Source of the DNA: an uncultured Porphyromonadaceae bacterium
GTDB lineage: Bacteria; Bacteroidota; Bacteroidia; Bacteroidales; Muribaculaceae
Length of the DNA stretch: 64,000 nt
Direction of reading: 5' to 3'
NCBI GenBank assembly: GCA_902461565.1
Contig: CABPYL010000008.1
Location: forward strand, 1-64,000
The notes below the pieces were generated by a model that was not told the DNA's origin, did not search any database, and worked only from the letters and a program-made list of their open reading frames with translations. This document shows positions 1-9,103 of the stretch, piece by piece. How positions within the stretch are numbered: position 1 is the first letter of the stretch; every line of letters starts with the position of its first letter. The translations under genes and the position numbers were made by a program.

Positions 1-52
1 AGACCGCGGTCCGCGTCGCGACCGCAACGACCGCGGCCCCAAGAAAGACTGA
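1..52 (+). CDS. 3' end of a gene with a charged Arg/Asp/Gly-rich tail (partial)
   Basis: Only the last 16 codons are present, in the frame starting at base 2 and ending in TGA at 50-52. They read DRGPRRDRNDRGPKKD, a repetitive RGP/RDR tail. Such disordered basic tails are common at the C-terminus of Bacteroidetes RNA-binding proteins such as DEAD-box helicases, but the rest of the protein lies outside the window, so the function is not known. A clear terminator follows 19 bases after the stop, which supports this being the true gene end. Confidence 0.6.
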   Translation, partial: DRGPRRDRNDRGPKKD

Positions 53-70
53 TTTTTTTCACACAGTATA

Positions 71-100
71 AAAAGCAGCGGCATACGTCGCTGCTTTTTT
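71..100 (+). terminator. Rho-independent terminator
   Basis: AAAAGCAGCG (71-80) pairs with CGCTGCTTTT (89-98) around an 8-nt loop and runs into a T tract. It closes the transcript of the partial gene at the left edge. Confidence 0.85.
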
Positions 101-186
101 AATACCTTTTTCTGTAATTTATCGGGTAAATATATTGTTGTGCTAAAAAATATGCGGCATAGGCTGAGATATCGTGAAAAATTGCG

Positions 187-194
187 TAACTTTG
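187..194 (+). promoter_or_regulatory. Bacteroidetes -7 promoter element (TAACTTTG)
   Basis: TAACTTTG matches the TAnnTTTG consensus of the Bacteroidetes primary sigma factor. No good TTTG was found about 19-20 nt upstream, so this is a half-site call. It lies 60 bases before the chosen start at 255, which argues that the ATG at 174 is not the real start. Confidence 0.5.
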
Positions 195-254
195 CAAAAA
201 ATTTCCCGGGGCAGGGAAGGGTTCGCGATTGTCAGTTTCTTGATATATAACAAT

Positions 255-1916
255 ATGGACTTCATTTACGATTTATTTTTACCAGGCAACACCGGCATCG
301 CCTCGACGCTTGTGCTGTACTCGTTCGTTATAGCGGCGGGTATATACATAGGCAAGCTCAAGATTTTCGGTGTTTCGCTCGGTGTAACCTTTGTACTGTT
401 CGTCGGCATTCTGATGGGCCACTTCGGCTACATTGTGGACAGCGACATCCTAAAGTTCGTGCGGGAGTTCGGTCTTATCCTGTTTATCTTCTCGATAGGT
501 CTGCAGGTGGGTCCCGGTTTCTTCTCGTCGTTCAAGAAGGGCGGCATGCGTCTGAATGTGCTTGCAGTTATGGTTGTGGCACTGAACGTTGCCATTGTGT
601 TGGGCATATATTACTTCGGTAATATCCACGACATTTCTGCGCTCGTTGGCGTTATGAGCGGCGCGGTAACCAATACCCCGGGTCTTGCCGCCGCGCAGCA
701 GGCCATTTCGCAGGCTACGCAGAGCTCCGAGCAGGCCAACCTTATGGCGAGCGGTTATGCCGCTGCGTATCCCCTCGGCGTTGTGGGCATCATACTTTCG
801 ATGTTCGTAATCAAGTGGATTTTCCGTATCAAAACCGATAATGAAATCAAGGAAATAGAGCAGGAGCAGGAAAACAGCCACCTGAAACCGTTCATGCTGT
901 CGGTAAAAGTTACCAACGTGCTTGTGAGTGGTCGCACGATGGCTCAGCTTCACGATGTGATACAGACCAACTTTGTGGTTTCCAGACTCATGGGTTCCGA
1001 CGGTAAGGTTATTATTCCGAAGTCGAGCACCGAAATCCACACCGGCGACTTCCTGAAAATTGTATGCTCGGCCCAGGATGCCGACCGTTTCAAGGCTGTC
1101 ATCGGTCCGGAGGTGGAAATGGACTGGGAATCGATTCCCACACCCGTATACTCGCGCCGCATTCTGGTTACCAAGAGCGAGTTCAACGGCGTGGCCCTTG
1201 GCTCGCTGCGTCTGCACAACGGCTACCAACTTAACTGCACCCGTGTGAACCGTGCCGGTGTCGACCTTCTTGCCGCTCCCAACCTTCGTCTTCAGATTGG
1301 CGACCGCATCACCGTTGTGGGTAATTTAGAGGATATCGACCGCCTCGCATCGCGTCTCGGCAACTCCATGAAGCGCCTCAACCAACCCAACCTCATCACC
1401 ATCTTCGTGGGTATTATCCTCGGTATCGTACTTGGCTCCATCAACATCGGCTTCGGCATGAAGCTCGGTCTGGCAGGCGGTCCTCTTGTAGTGGCAATTC
1501 TTATAAGCCGCTTCGGCTACAAGGCCAAACTTATCACATATACATCCTCGTCGGCGTCGCTGCTGCTGCGTGAGTTGGGTATATGCCTGTTCCTTGCCTC
1601 GGTAGGTATCTCCGCCGGCAAGGACTTCGCAGCTTCGGTGTTCAACACCACCGGTATGTGGTGGGTTATCTGGGGCTTTGTAATAACAGTTGTGCCTCTG
1701 ATTGTCGTGGGTTGTATCGCCCGTGGCCACGACCGCATAAACCTGCTCACTATCATGGGTCTTATGTCCGGCAGCTGCACCGATCCCCCCGCTCTGGCCT
1801 ACGCCAACAACTCCACATCCAACGACCAGCCTGCCGTGGCCTACTCCACGGTGTACCCGCTCACCATGTTTCTCCGTGTGGTGGCCGCACAGGCGCTGAT
1901 ACTCTGTTTTATCTGA
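255..1916 (+). CDS. Aspartate:alanine exchanger (AAE) family transporter, YidE/YbjL type
   Basis: A 553-residue inner-membrane transporter. It has two hydrophobic bundles (about 1-200 and 375-553) flanking two soluble TrkA_C (RCK_C)-like domains (about 208-290 and 296-370). The bundles are an internal duplication: each carries a related motif, SGAVTNTPGLAAA in the first and SGSCTDPPALAYA in the second, a hallmark of the AAE/YidE family. The family includes aspartate:alanine antiporters, but the substrate of the YidE branch is not established, so none is assigned. An in-frame ATG at 174 would add 27 residues. The ATG at 255 is preferred because a -7 promoter element lies between the two and because hydrophobic sequence begins directly with MDFIYDLFLPG. 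A terminator follows the stop. Confidence 0.88.
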   Translation: MDFIYDLFLPGNTGIASTLVLYSFVIAAGIYIGKLKIFGVSLGVTFVLFVGILMGHFGYIVDSDILKFVREFGLILFIFSIGLQVGPGFFSSFKKGGMRLNVLAVMVVALNVAIVLGIYYFGNIHDISALVGVMSGAVTNTPGLAAAQQAISQATQSSEQANLMASGYAAAYPLGVVGIILSMFVIKWIFRIKTDNEIKEIEQEQENSHLKPFMLSVKVTNVLVSGRTMAQLHDVIQTNFVVSRLMGSDGKVIIPKSSTEIHTGDFLKIVCSAQDADRFKAVIGPEVEMDWESIPTPVYSRRILVTKSEFNGVALGSLRLHNGYQLNCTRVNRAGVDLLAAPNLRLQIGDRITVVGNLEDIDRLASRLGNSMKRLNQPNLITIFVGIILGIVLGSINIGFGMKLGLAGGPLVVAILISRFGYKAKLITYTSSSASLLLRELGICLFLASVGISAGKDFAASVFNTTGMWWVIWGFVITVVPLIVVGCIARGHDRINLLTIMGLMSGSCTDPPALAYANNSTSNDQPAVAYSTVYPLTMFLRVVAAQALILCFI

Positions 1917-1941
1917 CACGCGTTTTTCGCGAGAACATACG

Positions 1942-1979
1942 GCCCCGCAAGGAAACGAAAAACCTTGCGGGGCTTCTTT
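1942..1979 (+). terminator. Rho-independent terminator
   Basis: GCCCCGCAAGG (1942-1952) pairs with CCTTGCGGGGC (1963-1973) in an 11-bp perfect stem followed by TTCTTT. It ends the AAE transporter transcript. Confidence 0.85.
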
Positions 1980-2020
1980 GTGTCTGCGCGGACGACGGAA
2001 GTGTCAGCTGTTCAGCGCTC

Positions 2021-2051
2021 TTGTGCAAATCGGCGGAAATTGCTATATTTG
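2021..2051 (+). promoter_or_regulatory. Promoter of the lysS operon
   Basis: TTG (2021-2023) and TATATTTG (2044-2051) are separated by 20 nt, a full match to the Bacteroidetes -33/-7 arrangement. The predicted leader before the lysS ATG at 2080 is about 25 nt. Confidence 0.8.
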
Positions 2052-2079
2052 CAGTTCGGAAATAAAGTTAAGCAAATAT

Positions 2080-3822
2080 ATGAGCAATATCGATTTGAGC
2101 GAACAGGAGCAGCTGCGCCGCCAGAGTATGGCCGAGCTGCGCCGCATGGGTATCGAACCGTACCCTGCTGCCGAATATAAGGTTACCGGCTACAGCGACG
2201 AGATCAAAGCCGGTTTCAAGGACGATGAACCCGCCCGCGACGTATGTATCGCAGGCCGTATCATGAGCCGCCGCATAATGGGCAAGGCTTCTTTTGTGGA
2301 GCTGCAGGACTCTCGCGGCAGAATCCAGATTTATATCTCCCGCGACGAAATCTGTCCAGACGAAAACAAGGACCTTTATAACGTCGTTTTCAAGAAACTG
2401 CTGGATATAGGCGACTTTATCGGAGTATGCGGCTATGTTTTCCGCACCCAGACAGGTGAAATTTCTGTTCACGCCCGCAACCTCACCGTGCTCAGTAAAT
2501 CGCTCCGACCGCTGCCCATCGTGAAGATGAAGGACGGTGTTGTATACGACGCCTTCGACGATCCCGAGCTACGCTATCGCCGTCGCTATGTGGATCTTAT
2601 TGTAAACGATGGCGTTAAGGAGATATTTCTCAAGCGCACCAAGGTATACACCTCCATGCGCGAATATTTCAACAACGCCGGATATGTTGAGGTGGAGACA
2701 CCCATTCTCCAGTCTATTCCCGGCGGTGCTTCGGCACGTCCGTTCATCACGCATCACAACGCACTCGACATACCCCTCTATCTCCGTATCGCCGACGAGT
2801 TGTATCTCAAGCGCCTTATCGTAGGCGGCTTCGAAGGCGTGTACGAGTTCTCCAAGAACTTCCGCAACGAAGGTATGGACCGCACCCACAATCCCGAGTT
2901 CACCTGCATGGAAATATATGTTTCCTACAAGGACTACAACTGGATGATGTCTTTCACCGAGAAGATGCTCGAGAAGATATGCCTCGACGTGAACGGCACC
3001 ACCGAGGTGAAGGTTGGCGACAACGTGATCAGCTTCAAGGCCCCATTCCCGCGCGTTACAATGGCGCAGGCCATCAAGGACCACACAGGAGTGGATATCA
3101 CAGGCATGGACGAGGAACAGCTCCGTGCCACTGCGCGCCAGCTTGGCGTAGAGGTGGACGACACAATGGGCAAGGGCAAACTTATCGACGAAATCTTCGG
3201 TGAAAAGTGCGAGGGCACATACATTCAGCCTACATTCATAACCGATTATCCCATCGAAATGTCGCCTCTTACCAAGCGCCACCGCGACAACCCCGAACTT
3301 ACCGAGCGCTTCGAGCTGATGGTCAACGGTAAGGAACTGGCAAACGCCTACTCCGAGCTTAACGACCCCATCGACCAGTACGAACGATTTGTGGAGCAGA
3401 TGCGGTTAGGTGAGAAAGGTGACGACGAGGCAATGATTATCGACGGCGACTTTATCCGCGCCCTCGAGTACGGTATGCCTCCCACATCGGGTATGGGTAT
3501 AGGTATGGACCGCCTTGTAATGCTAATGACCGGCCAGACTACAATCCAGGAAGTGCTTTTGTTCCCGCAGATGCGCCCCGAGAAAGTGGAGAAACGCGAC
3601 AAGGCAGAAGTCTTCATCGCTGCCGGCGTTCCTGCCGAATGGGTGGAGCCGCTGCAGAAAACCGGTGTCCTCACCGTGGCTGCTATGGCTCCCATGAACC
3701 CCAACAAACTGTTTCAGGACCTGTGCGGTGTTAATAAAAAGAACAAACTTGGTCTCGCCAACCCCAAGCCGGAGGAAGTTGCCGCATGGGTGGAGGCTGC
3801 CAAAGCCAAGGCGGAGGAATAA
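2080..3822 (+). CDS. lysS: Lysine--tRNA ligase (class II)
   Basis: Charges tRNA-Lys with lysine in the cytoplasm. The 580-residue protein has an N-terminal OB-fold anticodon-binding domain (about 60-165) and a class II catalytic core. Motif 2 is visible as FRNEGMDRTHNPEFTCMEIY and motif 3 as GMGIGMDRLVML. About 80 residues of helical, charged sequence follow motif 3; this C-terminal extension makes the enzyme longer than the roughly 500-residue E. coli form, as I recall for other Bacteroidetes. The start at 2080 (MSNIDLSEQEQL) is preferred to an upstream in-frame ATG at 1978, because the promoter at 2021-2051 lies between them. The stop overlaps the rlmN start (TAATG). Confidence 0.97.
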   Translation: MSNIDLSEQEQLRRQSMAELRRMGIEPYPAAEYKVTGYSDEIKAGFKDDEPARDVCIAGRIMSRRIMGKASFVELQDSRGRIQIYISRDEICPDENKDLYNVVFKKLLDIGDFIGVCGYVFRTQTGEISVHARNLTVLSKSLRPLPIVKMKDGVVYDAFDDPELRYRRRYVDLIVNDGVKEIFLKRTKVYTSMREYFNNAGYVEVETPILQSIPGGASARPFITHHNALDIPLYLRIADELYLKRLIVGGFEGVYEFSKNFRNEGMDRTHNPEFTCMEIYVSYKDYNWMMSFTEKMLEKICLDVNGTTEVKVGDNVISFKAPFPRVTMAQAIKDHTGVDITGMDEEQLRATARQLGVEVDDTMGKGKLIDEIFGEKCEGTYIQPTFITDYPIEMSPLTKRHRDNPELTERFELMVNGKELANAYSELNDPIDQYERFVEQMRLGEKGDDEAMIIDGDFIRALEYGMPPTSGMGIGMDRLVMLMTGQTTIQEVLLFPQMRPEKVEKRDKAEVFIAAGVPAEWVEPLQKTGVLTVAAMAPMNPNKLFQDLCGVNKKNKLGLANPKPEEVAAWVEAAKAKAEE

Positions 3823-4868
3823 TGACTAAACTGTTGGGCATGAATCCAGAGGAACTCGGCGCGGTGGCGAAGGCTGCCGGGCTGAGGCCTTTCGCAGCCC
3901 GCCAGATGGCGGCGTGGCTATACAGCCGCGGCGCCACCGACATCGAGCAGATGACCGACCTGTCCAAGAAAGCGCGCCAGTGGCTCGCCGACAACGGCTA
4001 TACCGTAGGTCGCAAAGCGCCTGTCGCACAGGCTGTGAGCAACGACGGTACGGCGAAATATCTTTTCGAGGGTGTCGGCGGTCGCGATATCGAAGCGGTG
4101 TACATCCCCGACCACGACCGCGCCACCCTGTGCGTGTCCAGCCAGGCCGGCTGTAAGATGAATTGCCGCTTCTGCATGACGGGCCGTGGTGGATGGCAGG
4201 GCAACCTCGATGCCGGAGACATAATAAACCAGATTCTCTCCATACCTGCGAGCGAAACGCTTACAAACATCGTTTTCATGGGCATGGGTGAACCTACCGA
4301 CAATATCGACGCCGTTCTGCGTGCTGTGGAGATTCTTACAGCACCTTGGGGCTTCGCATGGAGCCCCAAGCGCATAACGGTGTCCACCATAGGCAAGCAG
4401 CCCGGTTTCAGCCGCCTGCTCGACGAAGCCGGCACGCATATCGCCGTGAGCCTGCACTCGCCTTTCAGCGCAGAGCGCGCCTCGCTGATGCCTGTCGAGA
4501 ACGCCTTTCCCGAAAAAGAGATTGTGGATACCTTACGTCGCTACGATTTCGCCCACCAGAGGCGTCTGTCGGTGGAATATACCATGTTCCGAGGCATTAA
4601 CGACAGCATGCGCCACGCCGACGCCCTTGCGGCATTGCTGCGCGGCACATCGGCACGCGTGAACCTTATCCGTTTCCACCGTATTCCCGGTTTCGACGGT
4701 GAACCCTCGTCGCAGCAGACTATGGAGCGTTTCCGCGACCGGCTGAACGGGCACGGCGTAACAGCTACCATACGTGCCTCGCGCGGCGAGGACATCATGG
4801 CGGCTTGCGGCATGCTTGCCGGTGCTAAAAAACAGACAGATAACAACCAGAACAATGAGCAATCGTAA
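3822..4868 (+). CDS. rlmN: Dual-specificity rRNA/tRNA adenine-C2 methyltransferase RlmN
   Basis: A radical-SAM enzyme that methylates C2 of A2503 in 23S rRNA and A37 in some tRNAs. The 348-residue protein has the 4Fe-4S motif CKMNCRFC (CxxxCxxC). Near the C-terminus it has a cysteine in MAACGML, matching the methyl-carrying/resolving cysteine of RlmN/Cfr enzymes. The N-terminal helical accessory domain (MNPEELGAVAKAAGLRPFAA) is also present. The ATG at 3822 overlaps the lysS stop by one base, so translation is probably coupled. Its last 14 bases overlap the pdxA start. Confidence 0.96.
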   Translation: MTKLLGMNPEELGAVAKAAGLRPFAARQMAAWLYSRGATDIEQMTDLSKKARQWLADNGYTVGRKAPVAQAVSNDGTAKYLFEGVGGRDIEAVYIPDHDRATLCVSSQAGCKMNCRFCMTGRGGWQGNLDAGDIINQILSIPASETLTNIVFMGMGEPTDNIDAVLRAVEILTAPWGFAWSPKRITVSTIGKQPGFSRLLDEAGTHIAVSLHSPFSAERASLMPVENAFPEKEIVDTLRRYDFAHQRRLSVEYTMFRGINDSMRHADALAALLRGTSARVNLIRFHRIPGFDGEPSSQQTMERFRDRLNGHGVTATIRASRGEDIMAACGMLAGAKKQTDNNQNNEQS

Positions 4869-5961
4869 AATACGCGTGGGCATTACCCACGGCGACACCA
4901 ACGGTATCGGCTACGAGGTGATTCTGAAAGTTCTTGAAGATCCCCGCATGGCCGATCTGTGTACCATCGTTGTGTATGGCTCGGCAAAAGCCGCGGCCTT
5001 CTATCGCAAGGCAATGGAATTGCCCGCAGTGCAGCTTACCCGTGTCGACAGTGCCGCCGACGCCCGCGACGGCGTATTCAACATAATCAATGTTGTGGGC
5101 GAGGACCTGAAAATAGACCCCGGCATGTCCACTCCCGCAGCCGGACAGGCTGCTCTTGCAGCTCTAAAAGCCGCTGTGGCCGACTTGCAGAACGGCGACA
5201 TCGACGTTTTGGTAACTGCCCCGATAAACAAGCATAATATCCAGAGCGACGAGTTCCACTTCCCCGGACACACCGAATTCCTCGAAGCCGCCGCCAATGT
5301 CAACGCCGAGGAACACAGCCAGGCGCTGATGGTGATGTGCGCCGACGACCTGCGCGTGGCACTCGTTACGGCACATACGCCCGTCGCCGAGGTTTCTTCA
5401 GCCCTCTCCAAAGAATTGATAATCGAAAAAATTGCCGCATTCGCCGCATCGCTTCGTCGCGACTTCGGCATTCCGTCGCCGCGTATAGGTGTTTTGTCGC
5501 TGAATCCCCATGCCGGCGAGGAAGGTCTTCTCGGCGCCGAGGAGGAAGAGATAATAAAGCCTGCCATAGCCGAATCGCGCCAGGACAAGATTCTCGCCTT
5601 CGGTCCATATGCCGCCGACGGTTTCTTCGGCAGCGGCGCTTACAAGGCTTTCGACGGTGTGTTGGCCATGTACCACGATCAGGGCCTCACACCCTTCAAG
5701 ACAATCGCGATGGACAACGGCGTTAACTTTACCGCCGGCCTGCCGTTTGTGCGCACGTCGCCCGACCACGGTACCGGCTACGACATCGCCGGCAAGGGCG
5801 TAGCTGTGGCCGACTCCTTGCGCTGTGCCATATATACAGCCCTCGATGTGTTCCGCAACCGCCAGATAAACGACCAGGTGTACCGCCGTCCTCTCACAAA
5901 ACAGTACCAGAACAAAGACAAGGGCGCCGATCCAACTATCGACCTTTCCAAAGAAGACTGA
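4855..5961 (+). CDS. pdxA: 4-hydroxythreonine-4-phosphate dehydrogenase PdxA
   Basis: Oxidises 4-phosphohydroxy-L-threonine in the DXP-dependent route to pyridoxal 5'-phosphate; its product condenses with DXP on PdxJ. The 368-residue sequence carries the family motifs GITHGDTNGIGYE near the N-terminus, APINKHNI and FPGHTEFLE in the middle, and MYHDQGLTPFK plus HGTGYDIAGKG towards the C-terminus, which include the metal-binding histidines. The ATG at 4855 gives the normal N-terminus and overlaps rlmN by 14 bases; an upstream in-frame ATG at 4774 would lie inside rlmN. pdxJ (22.4 kb) and pdxB (43.4 kb), from the same pathway, are in other operons of this window. Confidence 0.96.
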   Translation: MSNRKIRVGITHGDTNGIGYEVILKVLEDPRMADLCTIVVYGSAKAAAFYRKAMELPAVQLTRVDSAADARDGVFNIINVVGEDLKIDPGMSTPAAGQAALAALKAAVADLQNGDIDVLVTAPINKHNIQSDEFHFPGHTEFLEAAANVNAEEHSQALMVMCADDLRVALVTAHTPVAEVSSALSKELIIEKIAAFAASLRRDFGIPSPRIGVLSLNPHAGEEGLLGAEEEEIIKPAIAESRQDKILAFGPYAADGFFGSGAYKAFDGVLAMYHDQGLTPFKTIAMDNGVNFTAGLPFVRTSPDHGTGYDIAGKGVAVADSLRCAIYTALDVFRNRQINDQVYRRPLTKQYQNKDKGADPTIDLSKED

Positions 5962-5965
5962 CACC

Positions 5966-6670
5966 ATGCACTATGCCATAATCGCCGCCGGAGAAGGCTC
6001 CCGCCTGGTGCAGGAAGGCGTTGCTGTGCCCAAACCGCTTGTCGACCTCGACGGACGCCCCATGATCCGCCGCCTTATCGACATTTTCGCCTCCTACAGG
6101 CCCGAGAGTCTCAATGTTATTGTAAACGAGCACATGACCGACGTGCGCCGCTATCTGGAAAGTATAGCGGGCGAACTGCCGTTCGATTTCCATCTGACAG
6201 TGCGCACCACACCCAGCTCCATGCACAGCTTCTATGAGGTTTCGCGCGGCTTCAGAGCGGGCAAATTCATCCTCACCACTGTCGATACCATCTTCCGGCA
6301 GGAAGATTTCATCCGCTACGCCGAGGCTTTCGACGCCGACAGAGATGCCGACGGCTGCATGGGACTCACTACCTTCATCGACGACGAGAAGCCCCTGTAT
6401 GTAGATGTTGACGAGGCAACGGGACTTATCATGGCATTCCGCGACAGTTCAGACGGCCACGACAAATATATAAGCGGCGGCATTTATGGCCTCACGACAC
6501 CGGCACTGCGTGTGCTCGACGATTGTATGAACCGCGGCGTAAGCCGCATGCGCAACTACCAGAGGGCCCTCATAGAGGCCGGTCTGCGTATAAAGGCCTT
6601 CGACTTTCCAAAAATTATTGACGTGGACCACGCAGCCGATATCGAAACGGCGCGCCGATTTATCAGATAA
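5966..6670 (+). CDS. NTP transferase-family sugar nucleotidyltransferase
   Basis: A 234-residue protein of the GT-A-like nucleotidyltransferase family. The N-terminus YAIIAAGEGSRL is the nucleotide-binding loop, followed by the PKPLVDLDGRPMI block that carries the conserved lysine. No left-handed beta-helix or other C-terminal domain is present, so this is a minimal single-domain enzyme. The family makes NDP-sugars from sugar-1-phosphates; substrate and nucleotide cannot be read from the sequence. It lies 4 bases after pdxA and is probably the last gene of the lysS-rlmN-pdxA unit. A molybdenum-cofactor or choline-phosphate cytidylyltransferase role is possible but not indicated. Confidence 0.8.
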   Translation: MHYAIIAAGEGSRLVQEGVAVPKPLVDLDGRPMIRRLIDIFASYRPESLNVIVNEHMTDVRRYLESIAGELPFDFHLTVRTTPSSMHSFYEVSRGFRAGKFILTTVDTIFRQEDFIRYAEAFDADRDADGCMGLTTFIDDEKPLYVDVDEATGLIMAFRDSSDGHDKYISGGIYGLTTPALRVLDDCMNRGVSRMRNYQRALIEAGLRIKAFDFPKIIDVDHAADIETARRFIR

Positions 6671-6698
6671 CTCTCCCGAACAACCTTAATCCACTGCT

Positions 6699-8645
6699 AT
6701 GAGCGACTTAGAAGAAGAAATCATCAATACCGACACCGGCACCGCGGCGTATATTGACAACGACATAATAACATTGTCGTGGAACGAGCATATACAGCGC
6801 CGTCCCGGCATGTATATCGGCAAGTTAGGCGACGGAACAAATTCCGACGACGGTATCTATGTCCTTATCAAAGAAGTGGTGGACAACTCCATAGACGAGT
6901 ACATGATGGGCTTCGGCAAGGTGATCGATGTGAATGTTACCGAAACCTCGGCAACCATCCGCGACTATGGCCGCGGCATTCCTCTGGGTTCGCTCATTGT
7001 GGCTGCATCGAAGATGAACACCGGCGCCAAGTACGATTCCGAGGCCTTCAAGAAGTCCGTAGGTCTAAATGGCGTGGGTATAAAGGCCGTAAATGCCCTT
7101 TCGTCCGATTTCGAGATTACAGCTTTCCGCGACGGACAGTGCAAGCGCGCCCGCTTCAGCATGGGCGAGCTGATAGAGGAAACGCCTATAATGCCAACCG
7201 ACGCGCCCAACGGTACCTTGGTCAGCTTTACTCCGTCGGCAGAAATATTCAAGGGCTATATCTTCCGCGACGAATTCATTGTGCCGATGATGAAGAACTA
7301 TACCTTCCTCAACACCGGCCTGAAGATACACTATAACGGCAAGACTTTTATATCGCGCCACGGTCTGATGGACCTGCTGCAGGAAAACATGACGCAGGAA
7401 CCTCTTTATCCGCCCATTCATCTCAAAGGCGACGATATCGAGGTTGTGATAACACATGCCCGCCAGTACGGCGAGGAATACTACTCGTTTGTCAACGGCC
7501 AGCATACAACGCAGGGCGGCACACATCTGGCAGCGTTCAAGGAATCCGTAAGCCGTACGCTCAAGGAATATTTTAACAAGAATTTCGAGTATTCCGACAT
7601 TCGCAACGGTATGGTAGCCGCCATCGCCATACGCGTGCAGGACCCGGTGTTCGAATCGCAGACTAAGACTAAACTCGGTTCGCGCGAGATGTCGCCCGGC
7701 GGCGTTACAATCGCCAAATACGTGGGAGACTTCATCAAGAAAGAACTCGACAATTACCTGCACCGCGACCTCGACGTGGCCGAAATAATCCTCAAAAAAG
7801 TGCAGGAAAGCGAGCGCGACCGCAAGGCTATGGCCGGTGTGGCAAAGAAAGCCCGCGAGACAGCCAAGAAAGTGAGCCTGTATAACCGCAAGCTGAACGA
7901 CTGCCGCGTGCACCTTAACGACTCGCGCGGCAACGAGGAACGCAAACTTGCGTCGTCAATTTTTATCGTGGAGGGTGATTCGGCAGGCGGCACAATCGAG
8001 AAAGTGCGCAGCGTGGAGACACAGGCTGTGTTCAAGTTGCGCGGCAAACCACTCAACAGCTATGGCGCGACGCAGAAAGAGCTATATGCCAACGAGGAAT
8101 TCTGCCTGCTGCAGGCGGCGCTGAATATCGAGGACGGTATCGACAACCTGCGCTACAACAAGGTTATCATCGCCACCGATGCCGATGTGGACGGCATGCA
8201 CATCCGCCTGCTCATGCTCACATATTTCCTTCAGTTCTTCCCCGATTTGGTAAAGAAAGGCCATGTGTATGTGTTGCAGACGCCTCTGTTCCGCGTACGC
8301 AACAAAAAGACTACCAAACGCTCGGGCCGTGTTCGCACCGGCGACAAACAACAGGACGATACCGTGTACTGCTACTCCGACGAGGAGCGTGTGGCCGCCA
8401 TACGTCGTTTCGGCGACAACGCGGAGATAACGCGATTCAAAGGCCTCGGTGAGATTTCGCCTGATGAATTCCGTGATTTTATAGGCGAGAACATGCGTAT
8501 CGACCGTGTTACCCTGCGCAAGGAGGACGGCTTTGCCGAGGTACTGGAGTTCTACATGGGCAAGAACACTATGGAACGGCAGAATTTTATCATAGATAAC
8601 CTTATTGTAGAAGATGACACCAACATCGACAGCAGCGGGGAATGA
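6699..8645 (+). CDS. parE: DNA topoisomerase IV subunit B (GyrB/ParE family)
   Basis: The ATPase and TOPRIM subunit of a type IIA topoisomerase that decatenates daughter chromosomes. The 648-residue protein has the GHKL ATPase motifs: EVVDNSIDEY with the catalytic Glu and the Mg-binding Asn, the GRGIP loop, and GLNGVGIKAVNAL as ATP lid. The TOPRIM domain shows EGDSAGG and TDADVDGMHI. The length and the Bacteroidetes style of the N-terminus fit ParE better than GyrB, which is usually longer in this phylum or carries different spacing, but the two are hard to separate by eye. parC is not in the window. coaD follows with a 32-base overlap. Confidence 0.9.
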   Translation: MSDLEEEIINTDTGTAAYIDNDIITLSWNEHIQRRPGMYIGKLGDGTNSDDGIYVLIKEVVDNSIDEYMMGFGKVIDVNVTETSATIRDYGRGIPLGSLIVAASKMNTGAKYDSEAFKKSVGLNGVGIKAVNALSSDFEITAFRDGQCKRARFSMGELIEETPIMPTDAPNGTLVSFTPSAEIFKGYIFRDEFIVPMMKNYTFLNTGLKIHYNGKTFISRHGLMDLLQENMTQEPLYPPIHLKGDDIEVVITHARQYGEEYYSFVNGQHTTQGGTHLAAFKESVSRTLKEYFNKNFEYSDIRNGMVAAIAIRVQDPVFESQTKTKLGSREMSPGGVTIAKYVGDFIKKELDNYLHRDLDVAEIILKKVQESERDRKAMAGVAKKARETAKKVSLYNRKLNDCRVHLNDSRGNEERKLASSIFIVEGDSAGGTIEKVRSVETQAVFKLRGKPLNSYGATQKELYANEEFCLLQAALNIEDGIDNLRYNKVIIATDADVDGMHIRLLMLTYFLQFFPDLVKKGHVYVLQTPLFRVRNKKTTKRSGRVRTGDKQQDDTVYCYSDEERVAAIRRFGDNAEITRFKGLGEISPDEFRDFIGENMRIDRVTLRKEDGFAEVLEFYMGKNTMERQNFIIDNLIVEDDTNIDSSGE

Positions 8646-9102
8646 GCGTATAGCCGTTTTCCCGGGCTCGTTCAACCCGTTCACAGTGGGCCATGCCGAC
8701 ATCGTGCGACGCGGCCTTGAGCTGTTCGACAGAATAATAATAGCCGTGGGCATAAACACTGCCAAGCACAGCGACGGCGGCGAAACGTCTTTAGAGCCTA
8801 TTCGCCGCCTCTACGCCGGCAACAGCCGTGTGGAAGTGGCATCATATTCCGGTCTTACGGTTGATTTCGCGGCAGCCTGCGGCGCCCGTTTCCTGCTGCG
8901 TGGCGTGCGCTCGGTAAAAGATTTCGAGTACGAGCGCGACATGGCCGAGATAAACCGTCAACTTTCCGGGATAGAAAGTGTTTTATTATTCAGCAAGCCC
9001 GGATACGCGGCGGTTTCGTCGTCGGTAGTACGGGAGTTGCGTGCTTTCGGACGCGACGTCGATATTTTCCTCCCCAAACCAGATGATTCAACTGACAGAT
9101 AA
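8614..9102 (+). CDS. coaD: Pantetheine-phosphate adenylyltransferase
   Basis: Transfers AMP from ATP to 4'-phosphopantetheine, the penultimate step of coenzyme A synthesis. The 162-residue protein has the nucleotidyltransferase motif FPGSFNPFTVGH (TxGH version of HxGH) and, near the C-terminus, SSSVVREL, corresponding to the ISSTxVRE motif of CoaD. The only ATG in frame is at 8614, inside parE, giving about 10 more N-terminal residues than usual before the first strand (RIAVFPG). Overlap with parE suggests translational coupling. The downstream protease gene begins one base after its stop. coaX at 41.5 kb catalyses the first step of the same pathway. Confidence 0.94.
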   Translation: MTPTSTAAGNERIAVFPGSFNPFTVGHADIVRRGLELFDRIIIAVGINTAKHSDGGETSLEPIRRLYAGNSRVEVASYSGLTVDFAAACGARFLLRGVRSVKDFEYERDMAEINRQLSGIESVLLFSKPGYAAVSSSVVRELRAFGRDVDIFLPKPDDSTDR

Positions 9103-9103
9103 A